Of a stretch of DNA of 64,000 nucleotides, positions 1 to 14,159 are shown in pieces; positions within the stretch are counted from its first letter, which is position 1; every line of letters begins with the position of its first letter. The stretch is from Ziziphus jujuba (lineage: Eukaryota > Streptophyta > Magnoliopsida > Rosales > Rhamnaceae), in assembly GCF_031755915.1 (NCBI RefSeq), contig NC_083390.1:16647001-16711000 (forward strand). Direction: 5' to 3'. The translations under genes were made by a program, and so were the position numbers. Below the pieces are notes generated by a model. It worked only from the letters and a program-made list of their open reading frames with translations. It was not told the origin of the DNA and did no database searches.

Positions 1-175
1 TTTAGGTACAAAATTTTAGTGCATCACTTTAATTATAGTATAATCTCCAATGATAGATCTGCTGGGTAATTTGAAAAGGAAGAACCTTTTTTTTTTTTTT
101 TTAATAAGAAAGAAGAAGAACATAATGCATATGGATATAAGAACTATATCATTGTCCCACTCGTGGCACTAAAAT
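1..175 (+). repeat. Direct repeat of the BIM2-like gene's 3' flank (copy 1)
   Basis: Bases 1-175 closely match 4337-4510 in the same orientation. Both contain the order TTTAGGTACAAA, TTTTAGTGCAT, TATAATCTCCAATGATAGA, CTG..GGTAATTTGAAAAG, then a purine-rich part, ATGCATAT and TTGTCCCACTC. Copy 2 lies just downstream of the BIM2-like gene (minus strand). The left edge of copy 1 may continue beyond the window. Confidence 0.8.
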
Positions 176-2023
176 ACATTTTATGGAAAATTAGGAGGGA
201 TGAGCAACGGAAGGAGGATTATATAGAAAATGAGCAATCAGCAAGGGTAGGAAATTAGAGCGGGAGACTAGTTTCCGCTGTATATATATATATATATATT
301 GTAATTTAGCTTAATTTTTTAAGTTGCATTTTTTTTATTTTTGTAATTTAATTAATTTAATTTTTAAATTGTATTTTTTCTGTGATAATTTTATTTCATC
401 ATATAATTGTTTCTTTTTTTAATCTAATTGTGTAATTTTGTTTAATTGTATATTGTAATTGTTTGTTAATCATTATTATTAATGTTTTTTATTAGGAATG
501 CTTTTGAATGAAAAAAGAGCAGGGCTTTTTTTTTTCTTTGTGTAATTTAATTTAATCTTTTAATTGTACTTTTTATTTTTTTGAATTTAATTTTTTTAAT
601 TGTATTTTTTTCTTTTGCTATTTAATTTTATTTTTTAATTTTAATTTTATAATTTAATGATGTAAATTTTTTAATTGTCTATTGTCATTGTAATTTATAT
701 CATTATTATTTATTATTTATTTTTTGTTAAACTTTGGCATTTCACAAACATGTCGAGATCTATAAGTAAAGTACCAATCAATTGAAGAGTCATTTGGTAA
801 GTTCTGTAGAGGAGTAAGTTTGTACGATCCATTTGGGACAAGGTGTTGGGATGTTGGAAGGAAAACTTGGAAAGGTCCGAAGGAGTGTTTTTCTTGAAGT
901 TTGAAGAATGAAATAAAAGGGAATCCGGCTCATTTTCAGCAGATGTAGAAAAAAATGGTGTGGTAGAAATGAGATTAAGATTGTGCAGTTTTGAAAACTT
1001 TAAAACTTTAAGCAACTTGGAGGTGAATAAAAATGGTCAATTGTGGGAGATTTTTTTTTTTGTCATTTACAATAATAATTTTTTATAATTCGGATAATTC
1101 TTCTATCTTCATTTTAGTACATCATATCCATAACTTTTAAAAATGTAGATATAAATGCCTTATTAATTGAAATAAGTCATTTGATAATAATTTGCGAGAT
1201 ATTTGATGAATTATTTGATAATGAGATGGCATAAGAACTAGAATTTATCGCTCACAAAAGTAGAATGGCTCTGGATTAAAATTGGCTTCCCAATTGTACT
1301 ACTTTAAATTCAGTATCTATTTGATTCAACATCTTATTGGCCTTGGCTATGATCATTTTTGGACTCTTATAATAAATAAATAAATGTAAAATATTCATCA
1401 TGATAAACCAAGTTTTCTCATCATCATCATCATGCTGCATATAAGCTCTACTTAGAGCTAGAGTGTGGGACAATTCCAGCCTGATCAATCCTTTCAAACA
1501 AAGGATGAAATTATATCCAAAAAACAATTGGTCCTGTTTTTCGTTTCTATGGTCGTTTAATAGACTTTCCAATATATATTAAAATTGCTAAATTCGTAGA
1601 TCAAATTTTAAAAACTAATAATTATAATTTAAAACCAATCAATCAAATATAATAATACGTCCCTCACACGCTTGAACACCAGGGAAATTGTCGTAACCGT
1701 AAATTGCATTTTTGACCTCAAAGTTGTGGACCAACCTCACCTATAAGAAGAAAAAATATAAACTTATAGAAAGATATGTGCAGCCTAATAGATCCTTGAT
1801 ACACATTTGCTTTGTGTTGACTGTATGGGTACGAGCCTGGTAATATATTTCACAGTTAAGGCTTAACCATGTCAGATTAATTTGTATAAAATAATTAAAT
1901 CTTATTAATTGTTCAATAAATATATGTGTGGTGTCTACTTTGTCCATAGTAGTAGTAGACCTGCATATTTATATTATATATATATATATATGTAGAAGGT
2001 AACATCTAGTAGACCTGCATATT

Positions 2024-2062
<39 letters not shown>

Positions 2063-3091
2063 GGTAAATGATGTTGATGATGATGTATCTATACACAACT
2101 CTGACCAGTGATATAATTGCATTTTTGAAACTTAATTTTTTACTATTTTGTAATTTAAACTTTTTAACTTTTAAAATTACAATTTTACAATTTGTTGCAA
2201 TTTAAATCATATTTGATTTTAATGAATAAAAACGTTAATGATCATCTCATATGAGTTAAATGGTTGATATCAAAATGCAACATTTTCTTAAAAATAGATG
2301 CAAATTTTTAGAATTAGAAGGCATTAAAATTAATTTGAAATATAATATAATTTAATAGTAATTATTTAATCTACACTTAAAATTGTTATTAAACTTTCTT
2401 AATCAAAAATTAAATAAGACCAACAAATTATAAATTAAAGACCTAAATCGCAATTAAAAAATCCTAAAACTATGAAAATAGGGTACCAAAATGCTTTTTA
2501 AGCCTTTTCATTATAATCCTTAAGCGATGATAATTAGCAATGTTGTTAATCATCCGCTATGATTGGTATTTTTCTATTACAAAAAACAATCATATGAAAG
2601 GAAGTGCCGTTGTGGCCTATCAGAAACAAGGTCTATGAACCCAAACAAAAATAAATAAATAAACCTGGATATCCACATAAATTCTTGTGAGTCTGTGACA
2701 ACCAAAATAAAAACTTTATAGTATTTTTAAAATCCTAGTAATGGACCCTAAATTAGTTTCCCAAATTTTGTTATATTTTCTTTTCTTAATGCAATGAATC
2801 ATTTCCGAAGTGAAGACTAATCTTTGATAAAATTATTATAGTGGAAGCTATCATTGCTTTTAAAAATTGAGGCTGCGGGCCTCAAGACAATGTGGCTCGT
2901 CCTAAGTTGGTAAAGCCCCACCGCTATTCCTCTTTTCTGTTTCTGTAAAGATAGCTCTTGTACCTCTTCATCAAAACATGTAAATCCTGCTTAATTTTCT
3001 TTTGATATCTTGGTTAATTTCCTGTTGATAGACGAGTCACTTTTTATTAGGATGTGATACATATACATACATACATACATATATATATACT

Positions 3092-3125
<34 letters not shown>

Positions 3126-3235
3126 GGGTTTTACTATAAACTCCTATCAATTTACTAGTATATAGGCCTGGAAATTGTTTATTTCACATACAACAATTTT
3201 TTATGGTAAAATCATATATATATATATATATAAAA

Positions 3236-3452
3236 GAAAATTCTATGATACGAATGGTCTGAACCATATTATAGTGCGGACTTTAATATTGACGATAATT
3301 TTTTAATAATATTAACGACAATTTTTTAAAAAACTATCATCAATATTTGTTTTCATGTGATATTATCAATGGTTTTTCAAAAATCCTCATCAATATTAAA
3401 ATCCACATGACAAAAATATGTAAACATCTGCACCATAGACAAATTCTATATA
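3236..3452. mobile_element. Fold-back (MITE-like) element
   Basis: The arm at 3278-3303 is nearly the reverse complement of 3379-3404 (22 of 26 positions by eye), and the outer ends (AGAAAATTCTATG and its loose counterpart before TATATATATG) are weakly inverted. Short inner inverted repeats of the TATTGA(C/T)GA type lie between the arms. There is no coding capacity. The structure fits a non-autonomous DNA element, but no clean target-site duplication was found in the flanking TA repeats, so superfamily and exact ends are uncertain. Confidence 0.45.
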
Positions 3453-4336
3453 TATATGTCACTATTTCCGATTGATACTAATTGAACCAAAATCTAATAA
3501 TTAAGCAAATTTTCATTTGCGCTTATTAATTAATAAAATATATAAATTTACTATATTCATGCACGTTCTAATTTTTTCTAAAAGTTATATTTTTCTTATT
3601 TTTCATGCTACTATTTTTTATGGTTAGTTAAATATGAAACAATAAAAATATATAAAAGATATGTACATGTATAAATCGTTTAATTTACTCAAAAATATTG
3701 ATAAAAATTCAGCCAAAAAAATGTAAACTGAGAGAAATAAATTATTTTTAATATAAACGATAAAAATATAACTATTAATAAGATAATAATAGTTTAATAT
3801 ATTAAAAAATAAAAAATCGTAAATAATTAAAGAATAAAATAATAAACTTTTTTATACAAATTTTTTTAGGTTGTCATAAAAGAGAAGAAAATGATTAAAA
3901 ATATTTACTTTGTTTCAAAATACATGTTTTTTTCATTTATATAATACAACAATACGTTTAATTCATATTTTAAACTTAAACTATTCCATTCAAAAATAAG
4001 CATTTTTTCTATGGAAAACCAAAAAAAAAAAAAAAAACCCAAATATATGTACATAAGCTGTTTGTAAAGAAGTTAACAATTTTTATATCATTGGCAAAAG
4101 AAAAGGGCTTCCACACTTTATTACTTTTTATTACAATTTTTTTTTTTTTTTTCTTTTTGGGGTGAATGTTATTACTTTTGATTACATATTTCACTTTTGT
4201 GCTCTTCTTTTGCGTACTATTTTATTGACTTTTAAAGATTTTAGAATATGATACAAACAATCAATTTTCCAAGGTACAAACTCTTTTTCTTTTTCTTATT
4301 TTTTCTTTATTTTATATATTGGTTTTGCCACTTTAT

Positions 4337-4510
4337 TTAGGTACAAAGTTTTAGTGCATTACTTTAGTTATGGTATAATCTCCAATGATAGACCTGCGTG
4401 GTAATTTGAAAAGTAATCTTTTCTGATAAGAAAGAAAAGGAAGAAACTTATGCATATAGACAGAAAAACTATATTTATTATTTGTCCCACTCTTAGGACT
4501 AACGCCTTTT
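4337..4510 (+). repeat. Direct repeat (copy 2, 3' flank of BIM2-like gene)
   Basis: Second copy of the block seen at 1-175. It ends about 325 bases before the stop codon of the BIM2-like gene on the opposite strand, so it probably lies at or just beyond that gene's 3' end. Confidence 0.8.
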
Positions 4511-4834
4511 AGCCTTGAAGAAAATAACTTCTTTCTTACCAGGGAAATTGGCCCCTCAATGGCACAATTTGATACATTAAAAAGAATTATACAGTAGCGT
4601 ACAACCAGAAAACCAGAAATGGCAACCCCCTAAAGATAACTTGACAAAGTAACTACACAAAATTTTATAGATCGAGGGAAATGGTTCTTGACATGAGCTC
4701 CATGAAAGAGAAAAGAGAAAATCAAGCACAGCATGTACAATAACTAGGAGATGATGCCAGAATATTCCAAAACAGAAGAAAGTAGAGCGTAAAAATCTAC
4801 ACGAAAATGACTAAGGTAATGTCATACTAGTCTC

Positions 4835-7800
4835 TCATGTCTTGAGCCGTTTTTGAGCTTGATCTGAATCCTCCCCATTGCCTGTATCCTTATGATGTGC
4901 CATCGTTTGATTACTAGAAGTTGGATTCTCATATTCCTGGAAAACAATGTTAAAATGTCGAGATTACTCATAGCCAATTTCTAGCATTCTACAATAAAAG
5001 AGCTCGAAAGAAGTCTGCTAATTTGCTAACGAGAAAAAATGAAACACTTGCTCACGTATGGAGATTGGAAAGGAAAATAATGAAGGAAGAGGCAGCAAAA
5101 AGAAAAATCAGACGAAAGTTCATAATAAGAATGTAAATACATACTAACCAACCAACCAGCATCAGGAAAGCTAATACCTTAGAAATGGGCATTCTGGAGG
5201 ACACTCCTCTGTTTGCACGCTTCCCAAGATCAATCTGCACTGAGATGCTGGCCTGTGACAGATCCACACCAGCACTCTGCAGTGCTTGAGCTAGATTGTT
5301 CAATAACCTGTTCAAAAACAATTTCTGCACATGTTACCAGCTTATAACATAGTATATTACCTAGAAAAGGTCGATGAGAATAACGTGCTAATGAAAATAT
5401 GCCATAACTCAGGTTTCTCAAAGTAGCACAGTAAGTGAGAAAAATATATAATACCACAAGCATAAGAGAAGTTCATATCTAATCAAGCAATCATCCCTTA
5501 AATATATCCTTACAAGCATGACAGAAAGATTATAAGCTAAAAGATACAAGTATAGGAATGAAATAGTAAGTGCATCAACTCAATATTTAACGAAATATAA
5601 CAAATGCATTCACCACCAATGATAGGAAGACCCATTGAATTAGAGTAAAAAATATTTCATAACCAGTAACTTAAAATTGTACAGAGAAACCAGAAACTCT
5701 ATGAGTTTGTAAAACACCCACCCTTGAGAGTAAGCACTTGAGATGCTAATTGTTCCCCCTTCAATCATCAGCTCCTCTTGTTGGTTTATTGTATCACTTG
5801 TGCAGGGGCACTGCGTTGATTGTGCATCAGAAACTGGTCCTTGAAGAGAATGTGCAAGCACACCATCACTCCTCATTGGAGCAGACATGCTGGCTTGAAG
5901 AGGCATGGGAAGAGGAATTCCCTTGTTGGCAATCTCAGGATGACGATCCATAGCTTTGCAAGGTACATCTCTACTAGGGTCAGATTCTACTGGATTTTGT
6001 GTGCTTGGAAGCATTGTTGGGTTGATCGAGATGCTATTCTCATCAAATTTTCCGGGAAAATTGGACCCTGGACCAGAACCATTCTTTATGCCTTGAGGAC
6101 TACCAATATAACTTTGTACACGCCAGTGACTGTTTCTCTGTTTTGTTCAGGAGCATTAAAAAATGAAATTGTTTGCAATAAACTCTTGAGTTTTGAGTTC
6201 CAAAACTCTTTAGTTTTAAAACAATGTTTAATGCCAAGAATCAAAAAATTTTACCCAAGGCATTAACTTTGTCGGCTCTGGACTCCATCCCTGGTATGAA
6301 CCTTCATACTTTTGTACCTTTTCCTGTAAAACCTGGACATACTCGATAACCTGTACAGGAACACAGATAATCCTATGAGTTGTGACATTGCAGCATCAAG
6401 CATGAACTTGTTTTTACAAATACATTTACACAAAATAATGACATACCTCTACTAGGAATGATGCTGTATCTCTCTTCTGATCACTATGAGGTATGAGATC
6501 TCTCAGTATCTGGAATCTGAAAGAAAAACACCAAGCTTCTTCAAGCTCTATTGACAATATTATCCATAAGACCTAAAATATAGGATCAATTACATATTTG
6601 AGCAACTTCAACTCTTTAAAATATACCCTTACATTGTAAAGTGACCAGTAATGCCCACAAATATCAACAATTTCACCAATTCGACATGTAATAATCAAGT
6701 GTTACCAAGAGTCCAAAATAGTACATTAAGTCATTTTACGTGGAGCAACCATGCAAGCCTCACCAACTAATACTTCAATTATTGGAGATTATATTATTCA
6801 AGAAATTGGTTTGTTCAACAGCAAAATGATTTACAAGCAAAATCTTTAAAAAGAATGCCATTTGATGCAGAATAAAACATAATCATTAATCTATGTTGCT
6901 TATCAAAAATACATTTGTAACAACATCAAAAGCGCTGTCAAATAACCAATATGAATCATCACCATAATAATTACAAAATGAAGAGAGTTACTTTTCAGTA
7001 TACTTTTAAATAAGAAAATTCAAGCATAGATTTTAATTTTGTTGAAACGATTACCTAAAATACCAACATATTAATTACATTGGGAGCTACGTGAATTGAA
7101 CTAAATTATTCAATTGATGATTTCTTCCTTGATAATGTACAAGTCAAGGCAAACAACTTCTATACATGAGGGGTAAAAAACAAAAAGCCTATGGCATAAG
7201 TCAAAGGTAGTGATGCTGAAAGTATATCACCCATCACCCAAAGAAAGGTAAAGAAAATATCAGCACAAGAAAAAAATGGAGATTACTTCAACATTTCCTA
7301 AAATTTCAAAAAAACATTTTCTCACAACTAAGGAAAGGTTAACACTTTCCAATAAAAGTCAATAAGGGGCTTTCATATGTTACAAGATGCATAAAAATGC
7401 TACCAAATTTTCTTCTTTTAGAGCTTAAAACTTCAGCAAGTTAGCAAGGAAATAGCAAATCACAACATAATCGTCAACTCATAAATCTTCTATTTCCGTT
7501 ATATATCAAACCAAAAATACTAAATAAATATTACCTCTTTACAAATCTAATGCTAGCTAAAAACTCTTCAATGGTACTTCACAATTATCTCTATATATAA
7601 AAATTACCATGCTATAGGCCAACCACCTTAAGAATAAAAAGTTAGTAAAATGCCTAAAGCAAGTTAAAAGTTCTTGACTTTCATAAACAAAAATCAATGA
7701 AAACGATCAGAATCCATGCAAATGAAAATAGAGCGGGTTGGATTATAACTCATTTTCCACTCCAATCACAATTTACCAAGAATTCTAAAGGTGAAACGCA

Positions 7801-8657
7801 TTACTACTAGATGTTTGTATGCATGCGTTTCCACAAGGTTTTTCCAAAAATGCAAAGGCAGTTAGTCTAACAACTTCGTAACTTACAAAATGAATCAATT
7901 CAAACAACGGCAGACCCTGGTCAAGCATACCTCTCATTGATCTTGCTCCTTCTGCGCTGCTCTGTGACTGAATGTTTTGATCGTATTGCACTAGCTTTAT
8001 CATTGTTCTTGCCATCTGATTCCATAGTCAGAACCCCAATATAAAGAAACCCCATAATCAGAAAAATGCAAAAAACCTACCCAACTCCACTTTACAAGAT
8101 CGATGAAAGCAAAAAAATGAAAACCCAAAATCTAAAAAGGTCTAAATGTTACCCATTTACTGATAATCATCCAAAAAGAAAAGAGAAAAAAAAAAAATAA
8201 GCAAATGGTCTTTGCAGTAAACTGCAAAGAGTATATTTGTCCAAGTAAATTCCAAATTTCAAGAGTTAAAAGTGTAAAGTGCACACATACAGACAGACAC
8301 AAAAACAAAGTGCCTATTAGTAGTAAACCAGAATTCAAGAAAACAAAGAATACCATAATTTGAAAAAAAAAAATATATATATATATATATATATCATTCC
8401 AAAATGAAATTGCACTGTGCACAGCTTGCAAACAGTACAGTGTCCCAATTACAACACCTCGAAAAAGACGATCTCTTACACTCGGATCTATACTTACATA
8501 TAAATCAACATATAGAAAAGCAAAGGGTAGTGGTTATAAAGGAGATACCTTTGCTGTTGGGGTTGTTGTTATTGGAAGAAGGTCCTTCTTTCTTCGAACC
8601 AAAATCATCCTCATCGTACTCTTCCTCTTCTTGATTACCCTTCGTCGCTGTTCTCAT
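4835..8657 (-). CDS. BIM2: BIM2-like bHLH transcription factor (seven exons)
   Basis: Coding exons on the minus strand: 8657-8549, 8015-7931, 6516-6447, 6350-6255, 6137-5722, 5307-5178 and 4936-4835. All junctions are GT-AG and phases join without a break (1008 nt, 335 aa, close to the roughly 310 aa of Arabidopsis BIM2). The protein opens with an acidic [19 protein letters not shown] stretch. The bHLH basic region follows at about 48-65, with the DNA-contact triad H51, E55, R59 in [16 protein letters not shown]. Helix 2 continues through [20 protein letters not shown]. Near the C-terminus lies the family block [20 protein letters not shown], and the protein ends [11 protein letters not shown] proteins are nuclear, bind E-boxes and partner BES1/BZR1 in brassinosteroid-regulated transcription; that role is known for the family and inferred here. 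The start is the first ATG giving the conserved MRT..KG N-terminus. Confidence 0.93.
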
Positions 8658-8990
8658 CCTACTATTATGATGGGTCAAAATTATTATGCTCCAAAAATTT
8701 CTTTTTTAATGAAATCTGAAGGATGCCCAGATAAGAAAAATCTAAGATATGCAGTAGCAAAAGCTGAAATAAGAGATTTGGGGAAGAGAGGAGAGGGAGA
8801 AGATTGAAAGAACCTTTTTGGGGTTTTTGACTTGAGAGAGAAATTGAAGGTTGGGTAAGATTTGGGAAAGAAAAAGGAAGAGATTTGGGAAGTGGGTTTT
8901 TTTCTGTCTCCGGCAAGAAGGCCGCCAGAGTTGGGAGTTTTTTAGACAGCTTTTCCGGCTCTGCCAACTCCTTGTGACTTGTGAGACACC
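8658..8990 (-). promoter_or_regulatory. Probable 5' UTR and proximal promoter of the BIM2-like gene
   Basis: About 330 bases upstream of the start codon are less AT-rich than the flanks and carry CT/GA-rich tracts typical of plant leaders. An open frame through here is not conserved-looking and is treated as leader sequence. No clear TATA box was identified, so the transcription start is not fixed. Confidence 0.4.
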
Positions 8991-8999
8991 ATGACTTTG

Positions 9000-9094
9000 T
9001 TTGCTAGGAAGTAGATGGTGATGGAAATAGCATGCGGCTTAGCTCATGTGCTTCCCGTGAGGTCACTTTAATTGATCACTTTCCTTTTTTTCCC

Positions 9095-9135
<41 letters not shown>

Positions 9136-10845
9136 TTATACAAAATGCTTTACGATAATTCTACAATTGTCCACATTTTCTGAAAAAAATAGAAAGCCCA
9201 ATGCAAAATAATTTCTCCTACTCATGTCCTGTCTCCCTTTTTTTTTTTTTTTTTTTTTTAATGAATGTGTCCTGTCTTTTATAAAGAAAAAAAAATTGCA
9301 GATCCATATTTATTTTATGATAATTAGTAATACTTTTTATAAATTTTGTATTCTTCTTTTATCCTAAATAACAAATTTATTAATCATTTATAAATAATAC
9401 AAAATGAGGAATTCAAATTTAGAATTATTATTTAAAAGACATGTGAATTAATCTTAACTCATATTTTTAATTATCTATACTTTATTTTTTTTTTTTTTGG
9501 CATACATGTGAAAATTTAGGTGTGTGGTTGAATGATGAAAAAAAATTTTTTTTTTTTTCTTTCCAGTGAATGTTCCTAATTTAGCTCTACAACAAACGGC
9601 TAAAAAATGAACGATTTGATTTCAGAAACGTAATTTGGTGACTAAACTACAAAAATGAGTAAAGATGACTTTTTTTTTAATTTACTTTTTTTTTTTTTTA
9701 AACTTTGTCCCATGTTGAATTACACAAATCGTAAATTCTCAAAGGGTATATGATTAACTTCGGATGAACTTAACAACAAAAAATCAAAACTCCCCGTCCG
9801 TACATCTTTTATTTCACTATTTTCATTTTCCTTGACTACCATCAATTTTTTTTTTATCGAGGAGTACAAATCTTCTCATACATATACATAATTCTTCTAT
9901 CCAAACGTTTAGATAAAATTTCCAATAAATTTTTCCTTCTTAGCTCTTAAATGTTTTTAAAGGTTAAAATTTAAAAATATATTTAACGTTTATACTTAAT
10001 TTTGGTTTATTTTATCTTTTTAAGAACTTTACTATTTTAATAAACTTATATAAAATTTGAATATATCTTTAAATATGAGTTTTTGAAGTAAGTCTTAGTG
10101 GAAAATTCAACAAAACATCCTGATGAAAAGCCAACTATATATATGTAGAATTAATATTCTAAGAACTATCTTTCTGTTTATTCTACGAAAACTATTTTCC
10201 ACTTTATCCTATAAAATATAATAATGTAGACAACAAAAATATGATCCACTTTAACTAATGTATTTGATTTTACATGTTAATACTTTTAAAAAAAAAATAA
10301 TACTAAAGTCTATAATGAAAAAGGGAACCAGTGATGGGATGTTTGGGTAATGTAAAGTTAGTGAGAATTTAAAATTCTTTAGGAAAATAAAAAAAATTTT
10401 TATTTGGATAATTTTTAAAATAAAAAATTTATGAGCCCTAACGAAAAATAAATCTCACAATGTAAAAAACTGAGATAGAAAGTGGATCCTCCTACAAAGG
10501 TATCATTCTAAAACTCCCTAAAAAATTAATTATAAATATTTTTTTAAATACAAATTTATCATTTAATTTTAATGTATAAATTTATTTAATTATTTGTAAG
10601 TTCTATTTTCTTCTATAATTAACCAAACACTATAAAAAGAATCGTAAAAAAACTGATAATCTGTAAACTGAATCCCAACAAACTGATTTTTAAAAATTAG
10701 TTTCCTTCAATATTTTTCCTTTTACCAAACACCCCATAAAGGTAAATATTTAATTTTTGTATAGAATCATATAGGTTTCATTTTTGCTTTTCAAATCATC
10801 CTATTTCTTAGGCTAAGTTAGAGATGGTTTTCAAAATAACATTTT

Positions 10846-10877
<32 letters not shown>

Positions 10878-13760
10878 AAGTTATTCTATTAGAAACATAT
10901 TCCTAACATAAAATATTAATGTGTTTGAAATGTCAAATGTTAAAATATCACCTCAATTAATAAATTAATATTAAAACTCTACTCCGCTAATAACAATCAT
11001 TAGCCCTTGACATCTTACTGGATGTCCAATATAAAATTGAATTAGCCCTTGACATCTTACTGGATGTCCAATATAAAATTGAACCTATTATTCCAATATA
11101 TATATATAATAATAATCTCAATTTTTGACTTTAATAAATATGGTATTATCATATACTGTTTAATGCTTTATATTTAAATTTAAATATTAAATTCACTTTG
11201 TTTATTGTTGAGTTGTTACCATATAAGCATTATAAACTTAATTAATAACAGATTTCGTGATAAGTATCAAGGATTTATTTTCGTATATATATAAAATATC
11301 GGATTTATAACAACATGAACTAATTATTTTATGATTAGAATATCTTTTATTAGCTTTTTGACCATTTAAAAAAATTTAGAGAACTACTAATGCATTTTAA
11401 AATTTAACCCATGAAGCAATTTAAGGAACTTGGTTGTATATATGTGTGTGTGTTTTTTTGTGTTTTATTTATTTTTTTCCTTCCTATTTTTAAATCAGCA
11501 TGGACCATGAAATAGGTCGGACAGTATATTTATTGTCTTGCAGATAGAAATAATCTTTTGGGATCTCTTTTAAACAATTTTCCCATTATAGTAATAAGGT
11601 TGCAATTTGGATTTAATCAACATACAATTTTAAGATAATTTTGGAAGTGCCGTACACTATGAAATCAGCACACTGTCTTACACTTTAGAATCCAAAATTG
11701 TAATTTTCTTTTATTTGGTTAAAAAAAAAACTGTTTTTCCATATAAATAAAGAAATAAAATTATATATAATCATTTTGTATGCATGCAAAACATTTGCAC
11801 TTGACGAGAGCAATTCGATTTAACTTGACTCTTAACTCAAATCCATCCGTTTAATCTTGAATATCCTTAACAAGTTAGTCCAACAATTTCAAATTTGAGT
11901 AAGGTGTGGCACCTCAACAATTTTTTTTGTTATTTATATATATAGAGTTCGGTTATTATCTAGACCTTCTGCATTTGAATGAAGAAAAAAAATAATGCTT
12001 TTTTAAAAAATAGTTATTTTTTCTCTTTTACAAAGAAAAAAAAATATAACAGTTTTTTAAAAAATTATCATTTTTTTTTTATTTGTATATGGACAATTCG
12101 TATGATAAAATCATCTATATATATATATACACATACAAAGAGAGTCGGAGAAAAGACAACAATTTTTTTTAAAATTATTTTTTTTTTCTTAATCTACATG
12201 TGGACGATCCAGATTATAAAATCATCCTTTTTATATATATATATATATATATATTATTTTGTTTTGTTCACGGTGTCCCTTTATAAATAGCTTTTCACGA
12301 GTATATCTACCCTTTATAAGTAGCTTTTCACGAGTATATATAAAATTTCTAATTCTTTCTATAACATTCCTCTGGCTATTATTTGGTCAATGGATTTGTA
12401 GTTTTAGATGCCCCAAATGGACGCTTAAAAGAGGACAATAATGAAAAAGCATGAAAGGGAAAGAAGTAATGACATTTTAGGAAAGAAATTTATTATTTTC
12501 AAAATAAAAAAAGAAAAAGAAAATTATTATAAACTTGAATGTTTTGCATCAAGGAAAAGGATTACTACGCCTTGTCTTTTCAATCATTTTCTATGCTTAT
12601 TTTTCAATTTGACGATAGATTATCAACCCATTAAAATTTTTTTGAAAATTTTTTTTATGTACAATCTATAATAATTTTTTTTTCAGTGTTTTGATCAGAT
12701 AGAAGTAGACAATAACTAATAAATACTCCAAAAATATAGGAAAGGCCAAAGGGTGAGATAAGGCTGAGATCCAATGAAAGAGAAACGTGGCAGGATGAAA
12801 AAACTTATTTCTTCACTTTTTTTAAATAATGTTCAATATTTTTTTTAAAAAAATTATTTTAATAATATAAAAAATATATTTTTAAATAATTTATACTGTT
12901 GTAGGCCAGAACAATATAATATAAATATAAATTCATTCAAATAAAAGAAAATATATAAAATATAGTTATAAATGTATAAATAAATTTAAATGAACATATA
13001 TATGGGGCGGGGAGTACATTTCCAATCCAACGTTTGGCATTTTGTCCTGCCATGTTGGGGTTAGATTCTTACAAAGATTGGTTCAACAAATCATTTTACT
13101 ATCTTTACAGGAGTACCATAATTTTTTCAACTGGAAAGAGATGCAAAAATGACTTGTGGGATGATTCAGTTTTTTTTTTTTTTCAATTTTAAAAAATTCT
13201 CAAAAGTTTTGATAAATGGGTGGAGAATTTTTTAAACAAATCTTTCAATTTTTGATTTAAATGCCAATAAAATTCATAACTTTAAAAAGTCAATAAAATT
13301 TTTTGATATTTTAAATATCACATAATTTTTATAAAGTGTTAAAAAATTTTAATTTAATACCTCTTAAATTTTATTGATTTTTAAAAAGTCATTTAAAATA
13401 CATATTAAATATCCCCAAACTTTTTTAAGCTTTTTAAAAGATCATATTAAATACCATTTAATTTTTTAATTTTATAAAAGTCTATATAATTCAATTAAAT
13501 TTCCAATTAAATATACCACCAAATTACTGAGACCATTGGCTAATATATACTGCAAACCTGCCTTTGTGTACAAAATTATAATGTTTAAAAAATAGGAAAT
13601 AGTATTAAAATCATTAATTTATTTCAAAGTTTAGATAAATGATATGTATTATCAATTAAATTTAAAGACAACCCAAAATAAAAAAAAAATTAAAGTAAGA
13701 AAATCATAAATCCATAAAATTTAAAAACATTAATTACCAAAAAAAGAAATTTATAAACAT
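9000..13760. other. AT-rich intergenic DNA, no gene seen
   Basis: No supported gene. Contents include a 38-base A run (9096-9133), several T runs, a TA run near 10857-10876, an exact 42-bp tandem duplication (10999-11082) and an imperfect tandem duplication of about 32 bp around 12281-12345 (unit contains AGCTTTTCACGAGTATAT). Open frames near 12.0-12.7 kb are lysine/phenylalanine-rich products of base composition. Confidence 0.7.
10999..11082 (+). repeat. Exact tandem duplication, 2 x 42 bp
   Basis: The unit beginning ATTAGCCCTTGACATCTTAC occupies 10999-11040 and is repeated without mismatch at 11041-11082. Exact identity in otherwise diverged spacer suggests a recent slippage or repair duplication. 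No function is apparent. Confidence 0.95.
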
Positions 13761-13963
13761 TGTTGTGTTACTGATCAGACCCAAAATTTTGGATCGGGCT
13801 AGAATCCAAATCGATTCGGAGCTGGCCAATGGATCGTCAACAGTCTTGGTATTCCCAAAAACGCGCCGTTTCATCGTCAATAAAATTCATTCACGCATTG
13901 CTTACCTCAATATTCCGAACCCCCAAAAAAAAAAAAAAAAAAGATGGAGCAGCCAGGAAACAC

Positions 13964-14026
13964 CACGTGGCATGTAACCCCTCCTCAATCCACATGTCAA
14001 AATTCAATCCACTGTACGGCCACGTG
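13964..14026 (+). promoter_or_regulatory. Two G-box (CACGTG) elements
   Basis: CACGTG occurs at 13964-13969 (context CCACGTGGC) and 14021-14026 (context CCACGTGTC), 57 bases apart and about 135-195 bases upstream of the ATG at 14160. Both contain the ACGTG core used by bZIP (ABRE-type) and bHLH/PIF factors. Control by abscisic acid or light is an inference only. Confidence 0.6.
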
Positions 14027-14159
14027 TCTTATTCGTAAAAACCTCAAAAAATCAGATCTTTTCTTTTTTTTCAACCTCTGGCTTTAATTAGATGATCTTC
14101 CGCATTCTCTGTTTCACAAAAAAATAAAAAATAAAAATATTCAAAATTTAAAAACCATC

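Larger units (their letters stand above)
1..4800. other. AT-rich intergenic DNA, no gene seen
   Basis: No convincing coding sequence is visible; open frames here are short, low-complexity and mostly lack an ATG. The stretch holds poly-T runs, TA microsatellites (about 281-299, 1976-1991, 2022-2040, 3105-3124), a GA run directly after a TA run (2041-2060), a CA run near 3092-3104, a fold-back element near 3236-3452, and a duplicated block at 1-175. Confidence 0.7.

Noticed and set aside
1276..1572. 98-codon minus-strand frame
   Set aside because: No ATG at its 5' end, no recognisable domain, and surrounded by AT-rich spacer.
5750..6266. Plus-strand frames of 67 and 148 codons
   Set aside because: Antisense shadows of BIM2-like exons 4 and 5.
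8665..8967. 100-codon minus-strand frame upstream of the BIM2-like start
   Set aside because: Pro/Ser/Leu-rich product of the CT-rich leader; separated from the main frame by a stop and not joined by any splice model.
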